39,375 bases of DNA from Candidatus Terraquivivens tikiterensis (GTDB taxonomy: Archaea > Thermoproteota > Nitrososphaeria_A > Caldarchaeales > Wolframiiraptoraceae), in assembly GCA_003056285.1 (NCBI GenBank), contig NDWU01000016.1, positions 1-39,375 of the forward strand, read 5' to 3'. A model generated the notes under the pieces. That model saw nothing but the letters and a program-made list of their open reading frames with translations. It did not search any database and was not told the DNA's origin. The translations under genes were made by a program, and so were the position numbers. Below, piece by piece: positions 22,473 through 29,899 of the stretch (the first letter of the stretch is position 1; every line of letters starts with the position of its first letter).

Positions 22473-23894
22473 TTATTGGCCTTGCCTGCTCAAGAATGGC
22501 GGCCTCGCCTCCAAGAAATCAAAAAGAAACTGACGGAAGCTTACGTTCCTTGAGGCAAGCTTAGCAAGCTCCTCGCCGGATTTGTATATCCTCGCCTTCT
22601 TGATGGCATCCATGAGACCTGCCGAGACGCTCACGTCGCCCCTCGTAAGCCTAATCCTAAGTATGTCCACCACAGACGTCTTTGACCTTGACTTTAGCAC
22701 ATAAAGCCTTGACCCGCTAACCCATGGACCAGCAACAGTATCCTGCGCCTCGACGTGCTTCTTGACGAAGTCAAAGGCATTGTCTAAGTATACCGGTGGG
22801 CCGCAGTGGAGGTAGTATGGCGGTAGGTTCAGCCCTTGGAGCTCAAACAGCATGACGCACGTATCATCCTCTGACCAAGCATCGTACCTGAACGTCCTAA
22901 AACCCTCGTGCTCTAGGGCTCTACGTATTCCCATCAACGTGTGCTTTATCTCGCCCCAAAGAACGTCTGGCGGCTTCTGCTGAACCCTTAACCTTAAGCC
23001 AAGTATGCACCTGCCCCTTAGAGCCCTCCTAACTTCTGTCATCGTCCTGCATTTACTAACGCGCTCGGGTATGTAGAAGAACCTCTCGCTCGGTGAGTTT
23101 AGAAAAAGTCTTGAGGCAAGTATGAACTCCGACAGCTTTGTCTCGGTCACGGCCGCAGCGACGTTCCTTTTCTTGTCAACAGGATCTACAACGACGATGT
23201 GGGGCCTACCGAAGGCCTCCAGGGCCTCCTTCTTGCTGGCGTAATGCCCCTCGATGTCTATGCATACGGGAGGCCTCCAGCTTGAGGCCGCCTCCACCAT
23301 CTTAAGGAAGCCGCCATAGTTTAAAGTGAGGAGCTCGGCAAGGTAGCCGCTAAAGCCGCCGACCCTTATCTCGGCACCGTATACGCCGCACCCAAGCATA
23401 AATGCCTTCGTCAGCCTTATCTCGTCAGCGAGCGCTCCAGCGAGCCTTGACTTGACGTACTCGGTATGGTATGGTGTCCTATCGACTGCGCTCAGCCACA
23501 TCCCTGGCTCAACCCTGTAGCAGGCCACGACGTTTACCCTTATGCCGTTCAGCATGCCCTCTACGTACGGGTGCTCGGCGTACCTAAGCCTCGTCTTCCC
23601 GCCGAACTTCTTAATGACGACGTTGCCGATCTCCAGGATGGCCTTCTCAAGCCTATCCTTCCCTAACTCCCTCGAGAATTGAACGAACACGTCTACCTCT
23701 TCCCTGCCCCTTATCCATGTACCCTTTGCCACGGAGCCCTCTAGCCTTGCATCGAGCACTCCCTCGTAATTTCTTGAGGCATCCTTAACGGCTTCTAGAA
23801 GCCTGTCGGCAAGCCGCATGAGCTTCTCTGATTCTACGAGCGAGGGCCTTACCTTTTGTAAAACTTGCGCCGTAACCTCCTCTACGGTATTCAA
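22473..23894 (-). CDS. cca: CCA-adding enzyme, archaeal class I
   Basis: This 473-residue protein builds or repairs the CCA end of tRNAs from CTP and ATP. The nucleotidyltransferase motif reads ARLEGSVAKGTWIRGREEVD, followed by VFVQF with the catalytic acidic pair, then GIRVNVVACYRVEPG. The central and tail domains (AEIRVGGFSGYLAELLTLNY, GPPVYLDNAFDFVKKHVEA) match archaeal Cca. The TTG start directly follows the thpR stop (TAAATTTG), and an upstream frame that would extend into thpR lacks homology. Length is close to other archaeal Cca enzymes. It is the last gene of a tmk-thpR-cca cluster. Confidence 0.93.
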   Translation of the reverse strand: MNTVEEVTAQVLQKVRPSLVESEKLMRLADRLLEAVKDASRNYEGVLDARLEGSVAKGTWIRGREEVDVFVQFSRELGKDRLEKAILEIGNVVIKKFGGKTRLRYAEHPYVEGMLNGIRVNVVACYRVEPGMWLSAVDRTPYHTEYVKSRLAGALADEIRLTKAFMLGCGVYGAEIRVGGFSGYLAELLTLNYGGFLKMVEAASSWRPPVCIDIEGHYASKKEALEAFGRPHIVVVDPVDKKRNVAAAVTETKLSEFILASRLFLNSPSERFFYIPERVSKCRTMTEVRRALRGRCILGLRLRVQQKPPDVLWGEIKHTLMGIRRALEHEGFRTFRYDAWSEDDTCVMLFELQGLNLPPYYLHCGPPVYLDNAFDFVKKHVEAQDTVAGPWVSGSRLYVLKSRSKTSVVDILRIRLTRGDVSVSAGLMDAIKKARIYKSGEELAKLASRNVSFRQFLFDFLEARPPFLSRQGQ

Positions 23895-23896
23895 AT

Positions 23897-24469
23897 TTAC
23901 TCGCCCTCGACCACGAAAAGGTTGCTGTATATGGGGCCTTTCGGGGTTAAGACGCTCCTCTTGAGGTACAGTTTCTCTACCGGCTGCGACCCGAACTCCA
24001 TGCTTTCTACATCCTTTATAGTCGATACGAGCCTTGACTTGTCCCTTACGGACTTGACCCTGCATATCGTGAGGTGTGGCGTAAACTCCCTATCCTCTGG
24101 CTTGAAGCCAATCGGCTCCAGAAGCCTAACGAGCTGCGAGTGTATGGACTTCAGCGAGCCGCTCGGGTCCTCGACGCCTATCCATATCACGTTAATCCTT
24201 CCGCCCCCTGGAAAGTACCCTATGCCCCTTAAGTTGATGCTAAACTTGTTGAACCTCACCTTCCTCATAGCTTCCATAACCTGTCGGAGCCTTGGCTCCG
24301 CTATCTCCCCCAGAAACCAAAGCGTCAAGTGCAGGTTGTCGTGCTCGACAAGCTTAATGTCCGCACCGGTTGATTCGAGCCTTGACTGAACGGCCGATAC
24401 CTTCTCGACTATCGAAGGCTCGGAGACCTCGACGGCTATGAAGCACCTAATCAGGTTTTGCGGTCCCAT
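23897..24469 (-). CDS. thpR: RNA 2',3'-cyclic phosphodiesterase (2'-5' RNA ligase family)
   Basis: This 190-residue protein has both HxTx motifs of the 2H phosphoesterase superfamily, NLHLTLWFLGE (about residue 46) and FTPHLTICRV (about residue 133), and the FPGGGRINVIWIGVEDP connecting segment. ThpR (LigT) hydrolyses 2',3'-cyclic phosphates and can act as 2'-5' RNA ligase; in archaea it may serve tRNA splicing or RNA repair. Its pairing with cca fits tRNA 3'-end or splice-product metabolism. It lies ten bases downstream of tmk and two bases upstream of cca. Confidence 0.93.
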   Translation of the reverse strand: MGPQNLIRCFIAVEVSEPSIVEKVSAVQSRLESTGADIKLVEHDNLHLTLWFLGEIAEPRLRQVMEAMRKVRFNKFSINLRGIGYFPGGGRINVIWIGVEDPSGSLKSIHSQLVRLLEPIGFKPEDREFTPHLTICRVKSVRDKSRLVSTIKDVESMEFGSQPVEKLYLKRSVLTPKGPIYSNLFVVEGE

Positions 24470-24478
24470 GCATATACC

Positions 24479-25192
24479 TCACAGCATGCTCTGGCGCAGC
24501 TCCACGAGCCTGTCTGCTAAAGATACGGCGTTCTCATTAAGTTTATTTTCAACGTTATCGACCCAGATTGCCCTAATGGACCCTCTTTCCATCAGTAGGC
24601 TATAAAGCCTCCTTACCTCTTCCTGCAGGCGGGAGTCGAGCTCGTACGATAAATCGGCTGAGCCCGTTTTGCTAGATTTTGACCTGGCACGTCTTAGTCT
24701 AACGTTTTCCTCTACGTCTACGATGACATAGACGTCTGGCTTAACGAGGACGTCCTGTCCTAACTTTTCGAGCGCTCCGATAAGGTTTTCGACGTCCTCT
24801 ACGTTCGCAGCGTTGCCGTGCCTGGTTTTCAGGATTGCTATCCCGTATACTATCGAGCACAGGTAGTATCTGTCTATGAACTCGAAGTCCGGCCTCGAAC
24901 GCTCTATCTGCGTACGTATGAGCTTGGAGTCGTCGACAGTGTTTGCGGCAAATAGAAGCATCCTCGTCAGCCCGTCAACTCCTTGCATGTTTCCGTACTC
25001 CAAGGCGAACCTGCCCGTCTGCGTGTCCCCAGGTGTCTTGTATGTCCCAACACGGTAGCCCTTTCCAGAAAGCAAATCCTTCACGCACTGCATCAAAGTC
25101 GTCTTTCCAGAACCGTCCGTCCCTTCCCAAACCACGATCAAGGTTTCGTAGAGCAAACCTTGTCCCACCGTCGAACTGGAACTTTTCGCCAA
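24479..25192 (-). CDS. tmk: Thymidylate kinase-like protein
   Basis: This 237-residue protein carries the P-loop WEGTDGSGKTTLMQCVKDLL, a DR-type motif FIDRYYLCSIVYGIA and a lid segment with several Arg residues (RLRRARSKSSKTG). These match dTMP kinase, which converts dTMP to dTDP for DNA synthesis. The central part (TPGDTQTGRFALEYGN) diverges from canonical Tmk, where an EPG-type motif is usual, so the nucleotide specificity is not fully certain. It heads a cluster with thpR and cca and is followed by a short gap of nine bases. Confidence 0.85.
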   Translation of the reverse strand: MAKSSSSTVGQGLLYETLIVVWEGTDGSGKTTLMQCVKDLLSGKGYRVGTYKTPGDTQTGRFALEYGNMQGVDGLTRMLLFAANTVDDSKLIRTQIERSRPDFEFIDRYYLCSIVYGIAILKTRHGNAANVEDVENLIGALEKLGQDVLVKPDVYVIVDVEENVRLRRARSKSSKTGSADLSYELDSRLQEEVRRLYSLLMERGSIRAIWVDNVENKLNENAVSLADRLVELRQSML

Positions 25193-25339
25193 CCCCCATG
25201 CGTCCTATAAATAAGCATGCCTTAGCATAAAAAGGCTTAGCATAGCAAGCGTGAAACCCAGCCTGCTCCAGCGCTGTTAGCTCACCAAAATAGAAACGTT
25301 TATCGAGAACCTCCTGCCAAAACTCTGAGGGGATAAAAC

Positions 25340-25531
25340 GTGTCAGAGCAACGCATACTTTACGAATGCGTCTGGTGTAGGAGGATATTCGAGAAGGACA
25401 AGCTTTCGAAGGTCTCTGAGACGAGGTGCCCATACTGCGGATTCAACGTAATCAGGAAGTCGAAGGCAGGTAGGACGAAGCTCATAGAGACATCGAAGAT
25501 AGACATGGAAAGCAAGGGCCTCATCGGTTAG
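25340..25531 (+). CDS. rpoP: DNA-directed RNA polymerase subunit P (Rpo12)
   Basis: This 63-residue protein is a zinc ribbon with CVWCRRIF and RCPYCGFNVI knuckles, followed by a basic K(S)KAGR tail and a C-terminal extension. The layout is that of archaeal Rpo12, the equivalent of eukaryotic Rpb12, which stabilises the RpoD-RpoL assembly platform. The GTG start at 25340 follows a GGGGAT sequence. The C-terminal extension after LIETSKI is somewhat longer than usual. It is convergent with, and overlaps by four bases, the unknown gene on the other strand. Confidence 0.85.
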   Translation: MSEQRILYECVWCRRIFEKDKLSKVSETRCPYCGFNVIRKSKAGRTKLIETSKIDMESKGLIG

Positions 25532-26211
25532 CTTATGAGCGGGTAAACTTCCTCGAATATACACTGCACAAAGTCTTCCTCCGGCATCTTGGTGAACGAT
25601 GTAACAACGCAATTCCGGGTTAAACCCATGACGGCTCCCCTCCTCCTGCTCGTGAAGACTATGTACCATATCTTTCCATGCATCAGGTACTCCTCGTACA
25701 ACGGTGAACCCTTAAGCGCGTCGCCGTAAAGCGCAAGCTTGCTCACGGAAGGTATGTCGATGTTGTCAAAGTATATGACCTTAGTCCCCTCCGGGTTCCT
25801 TTCGTGGAACTCCTGAAGGGTCTCGGGCTTGATGTTTGCCTCCACGATCGCCTTGTAGGAGAGGAAGAGCAGTTGGCTGAGCATGGATGCTACTGCGTTC
25901 GCAAAGTGCTTCTCCTGAACTACCGTGAGCAGAAGCTTATCCTTGAGCCTACTGAATATTATCCTTGCCTCTACGGTCTTCAACACTGGCCTCAGCTTGC
26001 CGCGCTGGTTGACAAAGATCAGCTTGTCCCTGCTCATTATGCCCGATAAGTGCTCGCCCTCTATGCGGAGGTCCCTTACCTCCACGACGAGCTCAAACTC
26101 TTCCTCGCCCTCCTTCTGGACCTCAACTGACCTATAATCCCTCAGCTTGTCAGCCAGCTCCTCCAAAGACGTCTCGGCCCTAACCCTGAATATCTTAGCC
26201 GCCAGGGGCAT
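25528..26211 (-). CDS. Conserved archaeal hypothetical protein
   Basis: This 227-residue soluble protein starts MPLAAKIFRVRAETSLEELA. It has a beta-rich N-terminal half (FELVVEVRDLRIEGEHLSGI, then VLKTVEARIIFSRLKDKLLL) and an alpha/beta C-terminal half with VIYFDNIDIPSVSKLALYGD and GKIWYIVFTSRRRGAVMGLT. No catalytic motif or known domain is recognised. It is convergent with rpoP. The protein is well formed, with even codon use and no lesions, so it is a real gene of unknown role. Confidence 0.8.
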   Translation of the reverse strand: MPLAAKIFRVRAETSLEELADKLRDYRSVEVQKEGEEEFELVVEVRDLRIEGEHLSGIMSRDKLIFVNQRGKLRPVLKTVEARIIFSRLKDKLLLTVVQEKHFANAVASMLSQLLFLSYKAIVEANIKPETLQEFHERNPEGTKVIYFDNIDIPSVSKLALYGDALKGSPLYEEYLMHGKIWYIVFTSRRRGAVMGLTRNCVVTSFTKMPEEDFVQCIFEEVYPLIS

Positions 26212-26536
26212 ACTAGACGACCGGAGGTTCCTATCATTTTTAGCCTATTTTACCTTTAACACCTTAGCTGGAAATCCCGCATGCCTAAGCATAAAGGGCA
26301 AAACATTATCTCTTAACGGCAGTGAGGAGCTTCCCATTCACCGGAGGACCTTTGCGGATAGGATAAAGATGGGGTAGCAAGATTCGCCTGATAAAAGGGA
26401 GCCTTTGCTGGCCTATGCGCCGGCAGGCTCCACCCTCAGCAGGCTGGCTTATAGATACGATAGCCTACCGCCTAACCGATGGCATCCTTTGCCCAGGCGG
26501 CTACGTAAAGGAGAGCCCAGAACTTAACGGATAAGC
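26212..26536. other. Intergenic, with a strong hairpin
   Basis: No gene is supported. A hairpin at 26398-26431 pairs GGAGCC..TGCTGGC with GCCGGCA.GGCTCC (13 bp with a two-base TT bulge). There is no T-run after it. A small RNA or relic hairpin is possible. Confidence 0.4.
26398..26431. repeat. Imperfect 13-bp hairpin
   Basis: GGAGCC-TT-TGCTGGC opposite GCCGGCA-GGCTCC, loop about six bases; sits in a 325-bp gap between unrelated genes. Confidence 0.6.
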
Positions 26537-26803
26537 TTAAGGTGCGGTATACTCTACTAACTTGGCCTCCTTAAGCTTACCGATTAATTCTGAGAGCGCC
26601 TCCTTTACTTCCCCTGCGTCCCGGTTTACGGCCTCCGCGATCTCTTTGGTAAGCTCGTCGAGCGTCTTGCCATCGCACGCGTTCCAGATGTACACGACCA
26701 TTTCGCTAGCGATGTAGGCCTCGTTGTCCTCGTTGACCAGCAAGAGCTTTCCTTCCTCGTCCCTTACCACGCCGCCCTTTCGGGCTATCCTGACCTCTTC
26801 CAT
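26537..26803 (-). CDS. PqqD-like peptide-binding protein
   Basis: This 88-residue protein has the PqqD fold pattern: RKGGVVRDEEGKLLLVNEDN, an AYIASEMVVYIWNACDGKTL helix-turn region and a final helical part, SELIGKLKEAKLVEY. PqqD-type domains bind precursor peptides for RiPP maturases, but free-standing archaeal versions next to no radical-SAM gene, as here, often have unknown roles. A TATA-like CTTTAAATAG lies about 26 bases upstream of ATG 26803. No partner maturase or peptide is visible within 5 kb. Confidence 0.75.
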   Translation of the reverse strand: MEEVRIARKGGVVRDEEGKLLLVNEDNEAYIASEMVVYIWNACDGKTLDELTKEIAEAVNRDAGEVKEALSELIGKLKEAKLVEYTAP

Positions 26804-26846
26804 GACTTTTCTGAAAATTTATACTATTTAAAGCATTCCTTAACTT

Positions 26847-27470
26847 TTAAACATGAGAAACGGGTTGGGCCTCGCTCCTCCTTTGAACGATTTTCTTAAA
26901 GAATCTGTAGGACAGGTAGACAGCAACGATCACACCAGCCACAGCCAGCGTAAGGTTTGTGAAAGATTGCGTTACAAAATCCAGGACCATTTCGCCGTAC
27001 TGCATGATAAGCACGGCCACAAGCATGAACCTGCCTCCCCTTCCAACCAAGGATACCAAGAAGAACCTCGGCAGGTTTCGCAGCCGAAATACGCCCGATG
27101 CTATCGTAAAGACTTTGTAAGGGATCGGCGTGAACGCCGATATGCCGACGGCCCAGAGCCCGTATTTGTCAAAGTAACCCTCGACCGCCGCAACCTTCTC
27201 CTTTGATACCAGGCGGAGTAGAAGCGGCCTACCTCCCTTCATCCCTATCCAGTACCCAAACAGCGCGCCCAGGGCTGAGCTGAGCGTCGTGAGGAGGCCG
27301 TACACCAAGCTCATCCTAGGGTTCGAGAGGCACATGGGTATCAGGAGGACATCCGGGGGTATTGGGAAGAACGAGGCCTCCATGAAGGAAAGCACGACAA
27401 GGGCGATCGGGCCGTATTGGCCTAAGATGCCGTTAACCCAATCCAAAAGCGCCTCTAGCATCCAAGCCAC
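26847..27470 (-). CDS. DedA/YqaA-family membrane protein
   Basis: This 207-residue protein has four to five predicted membrane segments. It reads FMEASFFPIPPDVLLIPMCL, a DedA-like N-terminal motif, GALFGYWIGMKGGRPLLLRL, and FTPIPYKVFTIASGVFRLRN, the signature loop of VTT/SNARE-associated Golgi proteins. YqaA/DedA proteins work in membrane phospholipid handling, and some are undecaprenyl- or polyprenyl-phosphate flippases. In archaea the lipid substrate would differ. It lies downstream of the PqqD-like gene in the same direction with about 40 bases separating this gene's stop from the next start. Confidence 0.88.
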   Translation of the reverse strand: MAWMLEALLDWVNGILGQYGPIALVVLSFMEASFFPIPPDVLLIPMCLSNPRMSLVYGLLTTLSSALGALFGYWIGMKGGRPLLLRLVSKEKVAAVEGYFDKYGLWAVGISAFTPIPYKVFTIASGVFRLRNLPRFFLVSLVGRGGRFMLVAVLIMQYGEMVLDFVTQSFTNLTLAVAGVIVAVYLSYRFFKKIVQRRSEAQPVSHV

Positions 27471-27688
27471 CGGAGCTTATACGTTTTGGAGCGCTCGTAA
27501 CGGGCATTAAACCTTTCTGACCGCCGCATAGGGTCCGTGGAGGTGTCCTGGCTTACCGCATTCATACGTCTAATTGACGAAAAAAATAAAATTTATAATC
27601 AAAAAATCGACAAAATGATGCAATTTTTGTATAAATGCTTAATAATAACCTAATTTATTGGCATATCAACTAGCGGGGTAAAGATGCC
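27471..27688. other. AT-rich promoter region
   Basis: An AT-rich tract at 27575-27660 contains CTAATTTATTGG about 30 bases before the asparagine synthetase start. No gene. Confidence 0.45.
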
Positions 27689-28669
27689 ATGGAGGTCCTG
27701 GTCCCTGCGGGGCTGGAGAAATCTTACCTCTTCGTGAGGACCCAAAGGATGAAGAACGTGCTAAAGGTACAGGCCGAGATCTTCAAGGGGATAAGGGATT
27801 ACTTGGACTCTGAGGGCTTCACGGAGCTCTTGCCGCCGATAATAGGGCCTGTTACGGACCCGGGTATAAGGGGTGCCAAACAGGCTAAGATAGATTTCTA
27901 CGGCATGGAGTACAAAGTCATGAGCAGCGCGATACTCTACAAACAGATGATGGCGACGGCCTTGGGAAAAGTATACTTCTTCTCGCCCAACGTCAGGCTA
28001 GAGCCGCTCGAGACGGCCTACACCGGTAGGCATCTTGTAGAGTTCGTTCAGGTAGACATAGAAGAGGCATACGTGGACTACCGCGGCGCAATGAGGACCG
28101 CTGAGGAGTTGGTGGCGCACACGCTCGGCTACGTCAAGGACAACTGTTCGAGGCAGCTGGAAGAGCTTGGTAGGGAGTTGAAGGTATACAAGCCGCCCTA
28201 CCCTAAGATGACCTACGCCGAGGCTTTGGACATGCTTGCAAAAAATGGACACCCGATCAAGTACGGCACCGAGATACCTTGGGAAGAGGAGGAGCTGATA
28301 TCGAGGCTGATGCCAGAGCCCTTCTTCATAATGGACTACCCGAAGTGCTCGAGGGGCTTCTACGACATGGAAGACCCAGATAGGCCTGGGATACTCAAGG
28401 ACTTTGACATGCTTTATCCAGAGGGTTACGGCGAGGCCCTTTCTGGGGCCGAGCGTGAGTACACCTACGAGAAGGTAGTAGAAAGGATGCGCGAGAGCGG
28501 CGAGGACCCTGCTAAGTATGGCTGGTACCTAGAAATGCTCCGGGAGGGCATATCGCCCTCATCCGGCTTCGGGATAGGCGTGGAGAGGCTTACCAGGTTT
28601 GTATGCGGCTTGAAGGCCGTTTGGGAGGCAAGGCCTTATCCAAAGGTTGCAGGGATGTACTCTCCGTGA
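27689..28669 (+). CDS. Archaeal asparagine synthetase related to AsnRS (AS-AR)
   Basis: This 326-residue protein is a class II aminoacyl-tRNA-synthetase-like core without an anticodon-binding domain. Motif 2 appears around FFSPNVRLEPLETAYTGRHL and motif 3 as GFGIGVERLTRFVCGL; FYGMEYKVMSSAILYKQMMA lies between. This layout matches archaeal asparagine synthetases derived from asparaginyl-tRNA synthetase, which use ATP and ammonia to amidate aspartate. The start ATG at 27689 is preceded by GGGGTAAAG. NadE follows in the same direction. It could alternatively act on another acidic substrate, but the family match is good. Confidence 0.88.
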   Translation: MEVLVPAGLEKSYLFVRTQRMKNVLKVQAEIFKGIRDYLDSEGFTELLPPIIGPVTDPGIRGAKQAKIDFYGMEYKVMSSAILYKQMMATALGKVYFFSPNVRLEPLETAYTGRHLVEFVQVDIEEAYVDYRGAMRTAEELVAHTLGYVKDNCSRQLEELGRELKVYKPPYPKMTYAEALDMLAKNGHPIKYGTEIPWEEEELISRLMPEPFFIMDYPKCSRGFYDMEDPDRPGILKDFDMLYPEGYGEALSGAEREYTYEKVVERMRESGEDPAKYGWYLEMLREGISPSSGFGIGVERLTRFVCGLKAVWEARPYPKVAGMYSP

Positions 28670-28690
28670 GCGTTTCGAGAGCTACCCAAA

Positions 28691-28704
28691 AACTATATTT
28701 ATAC
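28691..28704 (+). promoter_or_regulatory. TATA-like box of nadE
   Basis: AACTATATTTATAC centred about 28 bases before ATG 28727, consistent with a leaderless transcript independent of the upstream gene. Confidence 0.6.
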
Positions 28705-28726
28705 CGTAACCCCGCAGGCTGTTGGA

Positions 28727-29542
28727 ATGGTATCTGCTGCCGAAATATTGAAAATCGACGCCAGCGAAACCGAGGAATCGATCCTCGATTTTTTGAGGGG
28801 CCTACTCGAGGAGTCTAAGGCAGACGGTTACGTTCTTGGTCTGAGCGGAGGCTTAGATTCGTCGGTCGTTGCGAAGCTTTGCGTCGAGGCAGTCGGACGG
28901 GAAAACGTACTGGGTCTTATCATGCCATCCGATACAACACCCCAGGAGGATGTTTTGGATGCTGAGCGTATCGCTTCGACGCTTGGCATAGAGTACGAGA
29001 TCATAGATATCACGGGTATCTCAAACTCTCTTGCCAGCATATGCGGGCACGGATCAGAAGCATCTGTCCTGGCCAAGGGCAACATAAAGCCCAGGGTCAG
29101 GATGGTCATACTGTACTACCATGCGAACATATTGAACAGGCTTGTAGCGGGAACGGGGAATAGGAGCGAAATCTTAATCGGATACTACACGAAGTACGGA
29201 GATGGCGGCGTTGATTGCCTGCCCATCGGTAACCTGTACAAGACGCAGGTGAGACAGCTGGCGGAGCATCTTGGAATACCGTCGAGCATAATCTGGAAGA
29301 CGCCGACGGCCGGGCTTTGGAAGGGTCAGACAGATGAGGGGGAGATAGGCTTGAAGTACGAGCAGCTCGATTTGCTTCTATACTACCTGTGCGATCTGGG
29401 CATCGACGTTAAAACTGCCTCGAAGTTGGTCGGTATAAGCGTGGAGCTCGCGGAGAACGTACTCATGAGGATGAAAAGGAACGAGCACAAAAGGCGGCCT
29501 ATACCGATGCCGCCCATCCCTGCTGGGCCCACGCGGGGATAA
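28727..29542 (+). CDS. nadE: NH3-dependent NAD+ synthetase
   Basis: This 271-residue protein has the ATP pyrophosphatase P-loop GLSGGLDSSVVAKL, LIMPSDTTPQEDVLDAERIA, the deamido-NAD-binding AGTGNRSEILIGYYTKYGDG, and the KTPTAGLWKGQTDEGEIGL motif. There is no glutaminase domain, so it uses free ammonia to amidate nicotinate adenine dinucleotide. The length is standard for the short archaeal and bacterial form. It follows the ammonia-using asparagine synthetase. A TATA-like box supports its own promoter. Confidence 0.96.
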   Translation: MVSAAEILKIDASETEESILDFLRGLLEESKADGYVLGLSGGLDSSVVAKLCVEAVGRENVLGLIMPSDTTPQEDVLDAERIASTLGIEYEIIDITGISNSLASICGHGSEASVLAKGNIKPRVRMVILYYHANILNRLVAGTGNRSEILIGYYTKYGDGGVDCLPIGNLYKTQVRQLAEHLGIPSSIIWKTPTAGLWKGQTDEGEIGLKYEQLDLLLYYLCDLGIDVKTASKLVGISVELAENVLMRMKRNEHKRRPIPMPPIPAGPTRG

Positions 29543-29899
29543 GATGCCCAGGACCGTCTACCGATTTTGTTTTGCCAACGTTCGGAAACGTTGAGGGCTT
29601 ACAAAATTGAGCGAAGAGGCCAAAGGCAAGAGGTTTCAAGTAGCCTTTCTTCATGCCCTTGTTTCTGGTAGAGCCTGGGCTTGTGGCTCAGCTGAATTTC
29701 TGCACCTCTCGACCAGCCTTTTTACGAGTCGTAAGGCCCTCTTTTAGCTATTCTAAGCCTTTTTAACCCATCCCTTTTGCACGATTATCGTTGTCGCCCG
29801 CTCACAACGATGTACATAAACCTCTTCGCCCCAATTCCGCACATAAAGGGTCAGGATCTCCAGCCCACGGTGTTAAAAATGCGTAAGAATTTTGTCCCG
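29543..29899. other. Intergenic between convergent nadE and glmS
   Basis: No gene is supported. A hairpin-forming sequence AACGTTCGGAAACGTT lies just after nadE (29578-29593) and may be a terminator. GTCAGGATCTCCAGCCCACG near 29849 resembles the right end of the miniature element at 21710, but the match is short. Confidence 0.4.
29578..29593. terminator. Candidate terminator hairpin after nadE
   Basis: AACGTT-CGGA-AACGTT, a perfect 6-bp stem 36 bases after the nadE stop. Confidence 0.4.

Noticed and set aside
24975-25433. 152-codon open frame antisense to tmk and rpoP
   Set aside because: It is a shadow of the tmk codons and crosses unrelated genes; no family features.
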